This document shows, one piece after another, positions 1-8,831 of a stretch of DNA of 64,000 nucleotides. The notes beneath the pieces were generated by a model that saw nothing but the letters and a program-made list of their open reading frames with translations, did not search any database and was not told the origin of the DNA. Position 1 is the first letter of the stretch; the number at the start of each line of letters is the position of its first letter. This DNA is from Pseudomonadota bacterium (GTDB taxonomy: Bacteria > Pseudomonadota > Gammaproteobacteria > DASZBR01), in NCBI GenBank assembly GCA_021777765.1, contig JAJYDF010000015.1:1-64000 (forward strand). Reading direction: 5' to 3'. A program made the translations under genes and the position numbers.

Positions 1-71
1 CTTTCTTCAATATTTTTATCTGCTATTCTTTCTGATTTTAATATCCTTATTTCGTTATCCATCCTTTTCAT
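1..71 (-). CDS. Partial ORF running off the window start
   Basis: An ATG on the minus strand at 71 opens a frame that stays open to the window edge, giving 23 lysine- and glutamate-rich residues that look helical. It begins 31 bp past the stop of the primase-like gene, in a different frame. It could be a new gene or a restart of the missing C-terminal part of the TOTE protein. The ribosome-binding site is weak and too little is visible to assign a family. Confidence 0.3.
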   Translation of the reverse strand, partial: MKRMDNEIRILKSERIADKNIEE

Positions 72-102
72 ACCCTAATAATAATAAGAGCTTGATTTTA
101 TA

Positions 103-1404
103 TCAAAAATTGTGGGTAATTAAAAGGTTAAGCGGACGCTTACCTTGCACTCGATAAAATTCAGGGTTTTGGAAAGCTGCGATTTTTTTAATTTGGTTAA
201 TTAAATTAGGTAATAATTCATTGGTGGGCACATATATCAAGTTAGATAATACTAACTCAATTGATGAAGGTAACTTATCATCAATTTTTGGATAATTGGT
301 TACATGATTAGTCGACACCCATGGATCTAATTTTTCCTCATCTGTTTGGCTAATTCTTATATCAAACAAATTATCATGTTGTTCAAACTGTTCTAGCAAA
401 GATGTGATTTCATGTTGTGTCATGGGGCATATCGAAGCTAATAATTCCCATGGATTAGTATAAGGTTCTAGCTTTTCATTTAGGAAAATACTATTCCCAT
501 TCTTTCGACGATTACCTTGCAATGGTAAAGCAATTAAATTACCAAATCCTCCTTTGGGTAAAGTATCTTGATTTGGAAATAATCGGTCAAAAGATTCCAT
601 TCGAAGCGTACGACACTCTTGCATAGTTCGGGAAAGTAACGCGGTTCCTAAAGAACGCGCCAATCGAGCAGATATTGAGTCTGCAAAAAAAATCCAAATA
701 TGTGCACCATTGCCTGATTGGGATCTTTCAAGCACAGCAGGAATTGAAAAAGTTTGGCATATTTTGAGAAATGCAATTGCATCCTTTTTCCATGAATTTT
801 TATCAAAATCAATAGCTAGAAAATAACATGTTTCATCTAAGTTTAATGGGTAAACCCCAATAAATTTCTTACCTATAAGATGGTCGTAAAGTACCTGATC
901 AGTAATAGGTAACCATTTACTATTCGGGCATTCGCTACATTTAATTTGTGGTTTACGACAAACCCTTCTATCCCACTCGTTAGCACATGCCGGTGAATAT
1001 CCAGCACGATCATTTTTACTTTCCCATCGCAAAGCATAAGCATCTTCTCGTCCACGAAATAATTTGCGAAAAAGTTTAATTTTTTCTTGTGGAGATGTGG
1101 TTGTTGCAGTTTCTATTCGGTTATCAGAGCTGAAATTATTGTAATCTTCCGTATTTGTAGAACAATCTTTGATAGTATCGTTCAATGAAGTATTACCATT
1201 TCTTGATATAGTTTCTGAAGATTTTTCAAAATGTTTTGTATGTATTAAAGTCTTATCTGGGGGTATTTTATTATTTAGCATCGATGGTTTTTGATAATGA
1301 GAAATTTTCAATAACTTTCGTAGGTATAAATTTTCTTTCACTAGAAGATGACATTTCGTTTTAAGCTCTGATAAATTTAACTTCTCTAAATCATCATCAG
1401 ACAC
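103..1404 (-). CDS. TOTE-type archaeo-eukaryotic primase domain protein, probably truncated
   Basis: 433 residues. A charged N-terminal coiled coil (about residues 1-40) and a low-complexity linker lead into an archaeo-eukaryotic primase (AEP) domain. Visible marks are a cysteine cluster (about 140-159), the metal-binding DxD in 'FLAIDFDK' (D199, D201), and the downstream histidine in 'SGNGAHIWIFF' (H235). This arrangement matches the primase module of proteins annotated as TOTE conflict systems. Those are usually longer, with a helicase and often a nuclease after the primase. Here the protein stops soon after a 'FQNPEFYR' stretch that normally leads on to the helicase, so it is likely a truncated remnant or a separately encoded module. 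Its start overlaps the end of the DUF1016 gene by 8 bp, so the two are probably co-transcribed. It lies in an integrative element and is likely a mobile defence or replication gene. Function is inferred from the family. Confidence 0.72.
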   Translation of the reverse strand: MSDDDLEKLNLSELKTKCHLLVKENLYLRKLLKISHYQKPSMLNNKIPPDKTLIHTKHFEKSSETISRNGNTSLNDTIKDCSTNTEDYNNFSSDNRIETATTTSPQEKIKLFRKLFRGREDAYALRWESKNDRAGYSPACANEWDRRVCRKPQIKCSECPNSKWLPITDQVLYDHLIGKKFIGVYPLNLDETCYFLAIDFDKNSWKKDAIAFLKICQTFSIPAVLERSQSGNGAHIWIFFADSISARLARSLGTALLSRTMQECRTLRMESFDRLFPNQDTLPKGGFGNLIALPLQGNRRKNGNSIFLNEKLEPYTNPWELLASICPMTQHEITSLLEQFEQHDNLFDIRISQTDEEKLDPWVSTNHVTNYPKIDDKLPSSIELVLSNLIYVPTNELLPNLINQIKKIAAFQNPEFYRVQGKRPLNLLITHNF

Positions 1405-2515
1405 GCTTATCGAGCCTCTTTAATTTTTTCTTCTTGGGTTTCATTTGATTTGATTGCATGACAAATTCTGTATTTAATTCCGCCTCGATCTCAGCAATTG
1501 TTGGTAAATTTGTTTTTAATTTTTTAGGCAAGACTTTGGATAATTCAAATTCTGAAATCCCCATCGGCTTATTCACATCTCGCAATGCATATTCTGCAAT
1601 AACGCGATCTTTTTTTTCACAAAGCAACAAACCGATAGAAGGATTGTCTTGCGGCATTTTTAAGAAATCATCTACGGCTGAAAGATAGAAGTTTAATTGA
1701 CCAGCATCACGCGGATGAAATTCACCCCGCTTAATTTCGATCACGACGTAGCAATGTAATCTAGTATGATACATTAATAAATCGATTTCATATCGTTTAT
1801 TTGATACTTGTAACGGGCAGTGTGTGCCATATAAAGCAAATCCCTGCCCCAATGTCATTAGAAATTGTTTAACATGATTCAATAACCCTTGATGAATTTC
1901 TTTCTCGTGTGCATCTTCACCAACAGTTAGAAAATGAAATTTATATGGGTCTTTAACAGTTTCTTCAGCTAGGCTAGATTGAGGGCTTGGAAGCTTCAGA
2001 TGAAAATTTGTTGTTTTTATTTTATTATTTCCTTTTGTTTCATATAATTTTTCCCTAATTTGTGCCAAAAGAGTTCGATATGACCAACCATGCTGTAGAG
2101 TCTGTTGTGCATACCATAATCTTTGTTGAGTATTTTTTACCTGTTCTAATAGAACCAAATTATGTGTCCACGGTAATTGTCCAGGCAATGCCTGGACAAT
2201 TTCAAAAGTAGGATAAGCCTGAGCAAACTTCCTCATGCTGTTCAAATTACTGCGTGAAAATCCTTGCGAATTTGGGAAACTTTTTTTTAAATCATTCGCT
2301 AATGCTTCAATCAGCTTATCGCCCCAGCTTGATACTTTCTGTTTTTCAATAATCAGATGACCAATTTCCCAATAAAATTTAATGACTTCAAGATTAACAA
2401 CTAAGGCTGCTCTTAATCTTGCATTTTTAATTCGTTTTTTTATTTCTTGCAAAAAGTTTTTATAGTCTTGATTCACCTGTAAAGAAAGTTTTTGAGTAGC
2501 ATTATCATTTTTCAT
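1397..2515 (-). CDS. DUF1016 (YhcG-like) PDDEXK nuclease domain protein
   Basis: 372 residues. The N-terminal half (about 15-160) is the helical DUF1016 region with the family words 'YWEIG', 'GFSRSNL' and 'LPWTHN'. The C-terminal half (about 200-345) is a restriction-endonuclease-like fold with D245 in 'YEIDLL' and E260/K262 in 'VVIEIKRG', which fit the PDDEXK metal site. The length is normal for the family and the gene looks intact. Members are common in genomic islands and defence-rich regions, and their substrate is not well defined. It is first in a two-gene minus-strand unit with the primase-like gene. The Shine-Dalgarno before the ATG is weak. An active nuclease is inferred from conserved residues only. 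Confidence 0.85.
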   Translation of the reverse strand: MKNDNATQKLSLQVNQDYKNFLQEIKKRIKNARLRAALVVNLEVIKFYWEIGHLIIEKQKVSSWGDKLIEALANDLKKSFPNSQGFSRSNLNSMRKFAQAYPTFEIVQALPGQLPWTHNLVLLEQVKNTQQRLWYAQQTLQHGWSYRTLLAQIREKLYETKGNNKIKTTNFHLKLPSPQSSLAEETVKDPYKFHFLTVGEDAHEKEIHQGLLNHVKQFLMTLGQGFALYGTHCPLQVSNKRYEIDLLMYHTRLHCYVVIEIKRGEFHPRDAGQLNFYLSAVDDFLKMPQDNPSIGLLLCEKKDRVIAEYALRDVNKPMGISEFELSKVLPKKLKTNLPTIAEIEAELNTEFVMQSNQMKPKKKKLKRLDKRV

Positions 2516-3088
2516 TCACATACGCCTTCTATATTGATTATGTTATGGTGATATATAAACATATATTGTTGTGGGTTTATTCACAAACACACAATAAGTG
2601 GAATTATTATACTACCTATGGTTATTGTCAAAGAATCACTCTTATCCAATCATTATCGCAATCCAGATTATCTCGATAATAATCAAATCAAGAAGTTAAT
2701 CTATAAAGGATAAGAACCAAGTTTTTTCCAACTCATGGAATTTTTCCTTTCATTAATTAGGAAAAAGAATTTTATCTGTTAATTTCTTGTCTAAATATTA
2801 AATATAAATTATTTCTTTTGCCATCTAATTATATAAAATTAGTACCGTACTCTGGAAATATTGATTTTTACAAAAAAGTTGAATTTAAAATCAATTAGTT
2901 AGATAGCAATATTATCGCGTCACTACGGAAAACCGTAGTGACGCGATTCAAATCAAGATAAAAACAAATAATAATGAAAGATAGTTGTACAAAACATTTT
3001 GTAAGATTAAATGCTCTGATTGATGAAAAAAATTTGATTATAAATACACAACAGTATGTTATTTCAATTCTAGAAGTAATTTGAGACA
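2516..3088. other. Gene-poor AT-rich stretch
   Basis: This holds the promoter side of the DUF1016 gene, one perfect hairpin (2914-2947, listed separately) and only short frames. A 31-codon frame starts at 2618 on the plus strand but has no convincing ribosome-binding site or family signature. A 64-codon minus frame at 2895-3089 runs through the hairpin and is not credible. I see no RNA gene here. Confidence 0.6.
2914..2947. repeat. Perfect 15-bp-stem palindrome with AAAA loop
   Basis: The arms begin ATCGCGTCACTACGG and close with its exact complement around a 4-base loop. No T-run follows on either strand, so it is not a standard terminator. A diverged copy of one arm (CCGCAGTGACGTAATT) recurs near 3702-3717, which suggests a mobile or regulatory palindrome rather than a unique structure. 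Confidence 0.7.
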
Positions 3089-3089
3089 T

Positions 3090-3132
3090 AAAAAACCCGC
3101 CCTGGTTCGCATTGTTAAGAGGCGTGGCGGGT
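3090..3132 (-). terminator. Rho-independent terminator for the 3189-3476 gene
   Basis: On the minus strand ACCCGCC (3132-3126) pairs with GGCGGGT (3101-3095), followed directly by a run of six T. It sits about 60 bp after the stop of the small membrane protein gene and is oriented to end its transcript. Confidence 0.75.
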
Positions 3133-3188
3133 GTTGTTGAAGTAAATATAACAAAATTTATTTAGCATCGCTATATAAGGCAAAAATC

Positions 3189-3476
3189 TTAAAAAATTAA
3201 ATGAACCTTATCGGCTAAGAGAATTATTGACATAATAATTGCACCTAATCCGAACAATTTAAAGTCACTTATAAGCTTTGCCCAGAATTGTCTTCTGTAT
3301 CTGTAATCATCGACTAACTCGTTAAGATGGATTTCAGTAACGATTAATCTTTCAGTAAGAGAGTTAATTTCTGATCTTAACCCATTGATGTCATCATTGA
3401 TTACGCTAATTGGGTCGTGCATAAATTTTTCGCTTCTTTTCTTGAAATCTGATGTGTTGATTACATTATTGTACAT
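3189..3476 (-). CDS. Small coiled-coil protein with one C-terminal membrane segment
   Basis: 95 residues, family not recognised. Residues about 25-60 form a heptad-like coiled coil ('INGLRSEINSLTERLIV'). Residues about 72-92 are a hydrophobic segment ('FGLGAIIMSIILLA') likely to anchor the protein in the inner membrane with the coiled coil in the cytoplasm. A strong GGAGG lies 8 bases before the ATG and a clear terminator follows, so this is very probably a real monocistronic gene. It lies within the integrative element. The size and layout resemble small phage or plasmid accessory membrane proteins, but nothing in the sequence fixes a role. Confidence 0.7.
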   Translation of the reverse strand: MYNNVINTSDFKKRSEKFMHDPISVINDDINGLRSEINSLTERLIVTEIHLNELVDDYRYRRQFWAKLISDFKLFGLGAIIMSIILLADKVHLIF

Positions 3477-3514
3477 AGTGAACGCCTCCGAATTGATTTA
3501 AGTATTTTTTAATT

Positions 3515-3573
3515 CACCCTCATTCGCTTTCGGCACCTTCTCCCGCAAGCGGGAGAAGAAAAAAAAATGAGGT
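3515..3573. repeat. REP-like palindromic repeat, copy 1
   Basis: Layout CACCCTCATTCGCTTTCGGCA followed by the hairpin CTTCTCCCGC-AA-GCGGGAGAAG (3537-3558) and a run of A, ending in ATGAGG. The same layout recurs at 6614-6731, 37948, 55371 and 63451. It lies upstream of the small membrane protein gene. Confidence 0.75.
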
Positions 3574-4217
3574 CTCAAATATAAACAGAATTAACAAAAG
3601 AAAGTAAAAATAAAAAAATTTAATAAATTGAAAGTAGCAATATCAACGAAGTAGCAATAATAAAAACATTTGAATTTAAAAGCAAATTTAACAATAAAAT
3701 GTCCGCAGTGACGTAATTTAATTCTGTTTTTTACTTAATTAAATTCAAAGATTGAAATTTCCCGTTGACAGATGAATTAATTAAATTATTATGACTTTAA
3801 TAGTCGGTGCTTTGCGCGACTTAAACCTGCAAAGTAAGTCAGTTCTTCGCATGTGAAAACCTCTGACGCAATGAAAGTTGTGCATGCGTACTTGTGAATT
3901 TATGCAAGTATTTTTCCATATATATATTTCAAAAAATGAAATATATGAATTGGTGTTAACAACCAATTCTTCATCATTAGGATATTTTTTATCCAGACTA
4001 ATGCTGTCTTTTATTAGATAGTTTTTAGTCTTTAATACTTTATGTGGCATTAATTGATCACATAGCCGCGTTTTATTTTAAAGCGCAGCTTTATGTCGTT
4101 ATTGCTTGAAATAATCCTCATGATCATTTCAAGGCAATTATTTTGTTTGTTTAAAATTTTCTAACAAAAAAAATTTATAACAAATAAAATTTCAATGCTC
4201 TTATAACAATAAAAAAC
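3574..4217. other. AT-rich gene-free stretch between island genes
   Basis: Mostly A/T-rich with no convincing gene. A minus frame of 89 codons (3781-4050) has no Shine-Dalgarno and no family signature and is treated as chance. The diverged palindrome arm near 3702 is here. Confidence 0.5.
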
Positions 4218-4323
4218 GATCCCAAAACATCGTCTCTTTGCAATGTATATTGCAGTTTACTGTTCCACGGCACAGTAGATTGAGACGTTAACACTAAGCA
4301 AAAAAATTGCCGCTAGTGGGATC
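4218..4323 (+). promoter_or_regulatory. Nested multi-stem structure upstream of the integrase pair
   Basis: Four stems nest: an outer GATCCCA/TGGGATC (4218-4224 with 4317-4323), an inner CGTCTC/GAGACG (4231-4236 with 4282-4287), and two hairpins inside, TGCAAT-GTAT-ATTGCA (4239-4254) and TACTGT/ACAGTA (4258-4277). It ends 36 bases before the first integrase start codon. It could be a structured 5' leader RNA, a regulator site, or a recombination-related site. The pairing is seen directly; the role is unknown. Confidence 0.45.
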
Positions 4324-4359
4324 ACGAATCCAATAACAAAAATAACAATGGAGACAAAT

Positions 4360-5231
4360 ATGAGTATAAAAAATGATCTCAAGTATTCGATAACAATATT
4401 ACTAAAACGCAATAATGAAGGTTCTTATTCAACACAAGCGACTCGTAGACAAATATTAGCTAGATTTGCTAATGATTTAGTAAAATTGGGATATGGTTTA
4501 CGTGATATTCGCAATCTAAAAAGAAAACATATTGATGCGGTTGTACAATCTTGGCAGCAAAATAAATTAAGCCCCTCTACGTTAAAAAATAGAATGTCTG
4601 TGTTACGTTTTTATGCGAAAAAATTAATAAACGCAACATTATCTCTACTAATGATGATTTAAAAATTCCTAAACGCCAATATGCCTCTGTAACCAATAAA
4701 GCGCTATATAATCCTGATTTTTCAAAAATCAAAGATAAAAATATTTATGTTTCTCTACAATTACAACGTGTATTCGGTTTAAGACGTGAAGAATCATTAA
4801 AAATTAAACCACATTTAGCGGATAAAACTTCCACTCTCGAATTATTGCCATCTTGGTGTAAAGGTGGTCGTGGTAGATTTGTGCCAATTCGTACAGATGA
4901 GCAACGCTATTGGTTAGATCAAGCAAAGGAAATTGCTGGCACTTTCAGTAATTCCCTTATTCCGCAAAATAAAACCTATGTACAACATTTATTTGTTTAT
5001 GAAAAACAAGTTAATCGCGCAGAAATAAAAAATCCACACGGTTTGCGTCATGCTTATGCCCAACAACGTTATAAAGAATTAACTGGTTGGGAATGTCCCA
5101 TTAATGGTGGCCCTAAATCAAAAGAATTAACACCGGATCAAAAACAAATCGATAAACAAGCGCGATTAATTTTATCCGAAGAATTAGGTCACAGTCGCAT
5201 TCAAATTACAGTGAATTATATCGGGAGATAA
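4360..5231 (+). pseudogene. Tyrosine recombinase / phage integrase, frameshifted
   Basis: The first frame opens at ATG 4360, 6 bases after GGAG, and encodes the helical core-binding domain. It runs out of frame in a six-A run near 4618-4623. Adding one A there restores a continuous reading to 5231 that carries the catalytic residues: R in 'VFGLRREE', HxxR in 'NPHGLRHAY', H in 'LGHSRIQ', and Y in 'TVNYIGR'. The repaired protein is about 290 residues and resembles the integrase family with Phage_int_SAM and Integrase_1 domains found in integrative elements. It ends 3 bp before the AlpA-like gene. The break may be a true mutation, an assembly error in a homopolymer, or a -1 slip on the A-run; I favour mutation. 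The island has a second, intact integrase. Confidence 0.75.
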
Positions 5232-5234
5232 TTT

Positions 5235-5582
5235 ATGAATATTTTACCGAGAATAATGCGCTTACGTGATGCGCCTAAATATTTAGGCACGAATAAAAAT
5301 TATTTCAATTCTACAGTTCGACCTTATCTCACCGAAATTCGAATAGGAATAAAAGGTGTAGGCTTTGATCGGCTGGAATTAGATGAGTGGGTTGCTTATA
5401 CTAAATGTTCTAGCGGGCGTCCCCCTCAAAGGAGAAAATTATGGGACGCAAATCAAGAAAATCTACCATGTCAGGACTTCACAAAAGAAATGACATCTGG
5501 TGGATGGAAAAAATGGTCGACGGCCAGAGAATTAGAGAAAGTACTGGCACACGCGATCGAGCGGAAGCGGAAAGATACGTAA
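5235..5582 (+). CDS. AlpA/excisionase-like helix-turn-helix protein, integrase partner
   Basis: 115 residues. 'MRLRDAPKYLGTNKNYFNSTV' and 'GFDRLELDEWV' match small DNA-binding proteins regularly found directly upstream of tyrosine integrases in genomic islands. The N-terminal 60 residues look like a winged helix-turn-helix of the excisionase/AlpA kind; the tail after 'GRPPQRRKLWDA' is basic and disordered. Its 3' end overlaps the integrase start by 142 bp in another frame, an arrangement I recall for this pair in other bacteria, so both frames are probably real. The likely role is control of excision direction or of integrase expression. This is inferred from family context. Confidence 0.7.
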   Translation: MNILPRIMRLRDAPKYLGTNKNYFNSTVRPYLTEIRIGIKGVGFDRLELDEWVAYTKCSSGRPPQRRKLWDANQENLPCQDFTKEMTSGGWKKWSTARELEKVLAHAIERKRKDT

Positions 5583-6661
5583 TCCATAGACTTGAAGAAT
5601 TACGCATTGCGAAAGTTTATGGCGTACGGCCTAAGCGATTGTTTCGAGAAGCTGCAATTAAATTTCTCAAGGAACATCAGCACAAGCGGAGTTATCTCGA
5701 TGATGTTTGCCAAATAAAATTATTGGATAGTTATATTGGCGAATTATTTTTAGAGCAAGTTCATATGGGAAATTTACAATCCTATATTGAAGATCGGCGC
5801 AAACAAGATGTTAAAAATCGTACTATTAATAAAGCATTACAAGTAGTTAGACATATTTTAAATTTAGCTGCGAGTGAATGGCTTGATGAATACGGATTAA
5901 CTTGGTTATTAAATGCACCGAAAATAAAATTGCTTTCTGAAAATGATCGATCTCCACCTTATCCGCTTAGCTGGGAACAACAAGATGATTTTTTTGCACA
6001 ATTACCTTTGTATTTACGACGCATGGCGTTATTTAAAGTAAATACAGGTTGTCGTGATCAAGAAGTGTGCGGATTAAAATGGGAATGGGAAATTCCTGTA
6101 ATTGATCTTAATACCAGCGTTTTTGTTATTCCTGGAAAACATACAAAAAATGGACTCGATCGATTAGTGGTATTAAATAATATTGCTAAACAAGTAATTG
6201 ATGAAGTTCGTGAAGAACATGCAGTTTATGTTTTTACATGTGCGCGTTGGGGTAATCGCATTATTGAAGAAATAAATAATAATGCAAAAATTCCATTTGA
6301 AAGACGGCGCTTATTTCAAATGAATAATAATTCATGGCAAAAAGCACGTGTTGAAGTTGGGTTGCCTCATTTACGGGTACATGATTTAAAACACACATTC
6401 GGTCGCGGATTGCGATCTGCGGGTGTGAGTTTTGAAGACAGGCAAGATTTATTAGGGCACAAATCAGCGAAGATCACTACGCATTACAGTGTAGCTGAGA
6501 TTAAAAATTTGATTGATGCGGCTAATAGAGTATGTCAGCGAACGGAAAGTACCTCGGTGTTGGCATTATTAAAACGGAATAAAGTAACCAATGTAGGTGA
6601 AGATGCTAAGTTATTTCCTTCTCATACAAATTGGGAGAGGGTGTCACATTGTAAAGGATGA
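5441..6661 (+). CDS. Tyrosine-type site-specific integrase
   Basis: 406 residues. The N-terminal Arm/core-binding region ('GLHKRNDIWWMEK', 'VYGVRPKRLFREAA') precedes the catalytic domain with R in 'KVNTGCRDQEVCGLKW', 'HDLKHT' (H and K where most relatives have HxLR), H in 'DLLGHKS' and Y in 'ITTHYSV'. It closely resembles a proteobacterial island integrase family that inserts next to tRNA genes, and it ends 165 bp from the tRNA at 6826-6902, pointing at its 3' end. The last 20 or so codons ('LFPSHTNWERVSHCKG') are read from a dispersed palindromic repeat, so the C-terminus was rewritten by a repeat insertion after the catalytic tyrosine. A functional enzyme is plausible. Confidence 0.88.
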   Translation: MGRKSRKSTMSGLHKRNDIWWMEKMVDGQRIRESTGTRDRAEAERYVIHRLEELRIAKVYGVRPKRLFREAAIKFLKEHQHKRSYLDDVCQIKLLDSYIGELFLEQVHMGNLQSYIEDRRKQDVKNRTINKALQVVRHILNLAASEWLDEYGLTWLLNAPKIKLLSENDRSPPYPLSWEQQDDFFAQLPLYLRRMALFKVNTGCRDQEVCGLKWEWEIPVIDLNTSVFVIPGKHTKNGLDRLVVLNNIAKQVIDEVREEHAVYVFTCARWGNRIIEEINNNAKIPFERRRLFQMNNNSWQKARVEVGLPHLRVHDLKHTFGRGLRSAGVSFEDRQDLLGHKSAKITTHYSVAEIKNLIDAANRVCQRTESTSVLALLKRNKVTNVGEDAKLFPSHTNWERVSHCKG

Positions 6662-6731
6662 GGGGGTACTTAAAAAAACACCCTCATCCGCCTTCGGCAC
6701 CTTCTCCCGCAAACGGGAGAAGGAAAAAAAA
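6614..6731. repeat. Inverted pair of REP-like repeats, copies 2 and 3
   Basis: A diverged copy on one strand (6614-6666, ending GGATGAGGGGG) faces a good copy on the other (6679-6731, CACCCTCATCCGCCTTCGGC then CTTCTCCCGC-AA-ACGGGAGAAG). The first copy overlaps the integrase stop codon and supplies its final codons. The pair can also fold as one long hairpin and might act as a transcription end for the integrase. Confidence 0.7.
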
Positions 6732-6825
6732 CTTGAGGCACATTTGAATTACCACAAAATTACCACAATGGTTTTTGTGGCTAATGCTAAAAATGCGATA
6801 AGTTATTGATTCACAATTGATTAGT

Positions 6826-6902
<77 letters not shown>

Positions 6903-6919
6903 GACAGGGAGGGAACGAA

Positions 6920-6948
6920 AGTATAGCGTGCTAAAAATAATCTGTCAC
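6920..6948 (-). promoter_or_regulatory. Promoter of the tRNA gene, inside the end of rpoD
   Basis: On the minus strand GTGACA (6948-6943), a 17-base spacer and TATACT (6925-6920) form a near-consensus sigma-70 promoter, placing the start about 10 bases before the mature tRNA 5' end. The -35 box overlaps the last codons of rpoD. Confidence 0.7.
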
Positions 6949-8831
6949 TGCTGCTCGCCTTCATCCAAGAAACTTTTGAGAATTTCGGAACGGGAGGGAT
7001 GACGTAATTTTCGCAATGCTTTGGCTTCGATTTGACGGATACGTTCGCGGGTTACATCAAATTGTTTACCAACTTCTTCTAAAGTATGGTCGGTATTCAT
7101 ATCAATACCAAAACGCATACGTAAAACTTTTGCTTCACGCGCAGTTAAACTGGATAAAATTTCGCGCATTGCTTCGCGTAAACCTTCTGCAGTGGCCATA
7201 TCAACAGGTGATAATTGACTGCTGTCTTCAATAAAATCACCTAAATGGGAATCTTCGTCATCACCAATGGGTGTTTCCATTGAAATCGGTTCTTTGGCAA
7301 TTTTTAATACTTTGCGCACTTTATCTTCTGGCATATCTAATCGTGCACTTAACTCTTCAGGGCTAGGTTCTTGACCTGATTCTTGTAATATTTGCCGTGA
7401 AACACGATTTAATTTATTAATCGTTTCTATCATATGCACTGGAATACGAATGGTACGCGCTTGGTCAGCAATCGATCGGGTAATTGCCTGACGAATCCAC
7501 CACGTTGCATAAGTTGAAAATTTATAACCACGGCGATATTCAAATTTATCTACCGCTTTCATTAATCCAATATTACCTTCTTGAATTAAATCTAAAAATT
7601 GCAAACCACGATTAGTATATTTTTTAGCAATTGAAATCACTAAACGTAAATTAGCTTCAACCATTTCTTTTTTAGCGCGTCGCGCTTTAGCTTCACCAGT
7701 AGAAATATCACGATTTAAATCTTTAATTTCGCGCACGGCTAATTTCTTTTCTTGCTCTAATCCAATTAATTTCTTTTGCGCACGTTCAATTGGATCGACA
7801 AACTCTTGTAATGCTTTAGCATAAGGTTTTTTCGGGTCGGTATGTGTTTTGATCCAATTTAAATCAATTTCATGACCAGGGAATGATTCAATAAATACTT
7901 TGCGTGGCATTTTTGCTTTTTGCACACACAATTGCATAATTAATCGTTCTTGTGCACGCACTTGATCTAACATCAATCGCATTTTACGAATTAATTTATC
8001 AAATTGGCGTGGTGCCAATTTAAATTTCATAAAACACTCAGCCAATTCTTTAGTGCGTTTTTCTGTCGCTTTATGATCACGTCCATTCTTTTGTTCTGAT
8101 TTACATAATTTGTCATATAAATCTTGTAATTCAGCAAAACGTTGTCTAGCTAATTCAGGATCTGGACCAGTATCTAATTCAGAATCAGCATCACCGCCAC
8201 CTTCACCCTCGCCTTCACCTTCTTCAGATTCAGGAACTTCTTTAGCAGCTCTGCCAACAATTAAAGGTGTTTCTTCAAATTCACCCATCTCTAATTCATT
8301 TTCATTAATTGGCACTGACGTATCTTCAGCATCAGCATAACCAATAATAATTTCGCTAAGACGTACATCACCTGAAGCAACACGATTGTAATCTTCTAAT
8401 AATGCGCCGATGGCTTCTGGATAATGGGCTAATGCATTAAGGACTTGTTGTGTACCCTCTTCAATACGTTTAGCGATCGCGATTTCGCCTTGACGCGTCA
8501 ATAATTCGACTGCGCCCATTTCGCGCATATACATACGAACAGGATCAGTGGTCCTACCCATGTCACTTTGAACAGAGGCCAATACTGCTGCAGCTTCTTC
8601 TACTACTTCTTCATCAGGCGCAGCTTTATCTGCCAAATTCATGAATAAAGTATCCATGTCTGGTGGTACATCACAGACAACAATACCCATTTCATTGAGC
8701 ATGACAATAATATCTTCGATCTGTTCAGGATCGACGATGTCAGGAAGATGGTCGCTAATTTCCGTGCGAGTGAGATATCCCTGCTCTTTACCGCGTGCGA
8801 TCAATAATTTTCTTTGATCAATTGAACTCAT
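6945..8831 (-). CDS. rpoD: RNA polymerase primary sigma factor RpoD (sigma-70)
   Basis: About 628 residues. Region 1.1 ('[25 protein letters not shown]'-type, shortened here), region 1.2 ('[12 protein letters not shown]'), an acidic spacer rich in Glu-Gly, then the nearly invariant regions 2 ('[14 protein letters not shown]'), 3 and 4 ('[17 protein letters not shown]') are all present in order. It directs core polymerase to housekeeping promoters. An ATG 12 codons upstream (8867) exists, but the start at 8831 has GAGG 5 bases before it and a TATACT at 8876-8871 would begin transcription close to the upstream ATG, so I take 8831. The spacer between regions 1.2 and 2 carries a short Gly-Glu repeat. 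The tRNA follows 42 bp downstream. The usual dnaG neighbour is absent here. Confidence 0.97.
   Translation of the reverse strand: MSSIDQRKLLIARGKEQGYLTRTEISDHLPDIVDPEQIEDIIVMLNEMGIVVCDVPPDMDTLFMNLADKAAPDEEVVEEAAAVLASVQSDMGRTTDPVRMYMREMGAVELLTRQGEIAIAKRIEEGTQQVLNALAHYPEAIGALLEDYNRVASGDVRLSEIIIGYADAEDTSVPINENELEMGEFEETPLIVGRAAKEVPESEEGEGEGEGGGDADSELDTGPDPELARQRFAELQDLYDKLCKSEQKNGRDHKATEKRTKELAECFMKFKLAPRQFDKLIRKMRLMLDQVRAQERLIMQLCVQKAKMPRKVFIESFPGHEIDLNWIKTHTDPKKPYAKALQEFVDPIERAQKKLIGLEQEKKLAVREIKDLNRDISTGEAKARRAKKEMVEANLRLVISIAKKYTNRGLQFLDLIQEGNIGLMKAVDKFEYRRGYKFSTYATWWIRQAITRSIADQARTIRIPVHMIETINKLNRVSRQILQESGQEPSPEELSARLDMPEDKVRKVLKIAKEPISMETPIGDDEDSHLGDFIEDSSQLSPVDMATAEGLREAMREILSSLTAREAKVLRMRFGIDMNTDHTLEEVGKQFDVTRERIRQIEAKALRKLRHPSRSEILKSFLDEGEQQ

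Noticed and set aside
2895..3089. 64-codon minus-strand frame
   Set aside because: It runs through the 15-bp palindrome and has no start signals.
3781..4050. 89-codon minus-strand frame in the island
   Set aside because: No Shine-Dalgarno, no domain or composition like a real protein, and it lies in AT-rich DNA where such frames are expected.
1..6825. A second copy of the tRNA 3' end as left attachment site
   Set aside because: I found no matching repeat in this stretch, so it must lie outside the window if the element is intact.
8110..8340. Ser/Pro-rich plus-strand frame inside rpoD
   Set aside because: It is the antisense of the Glu-Gly-rich spacer of rpoD, and the composition comes from that.
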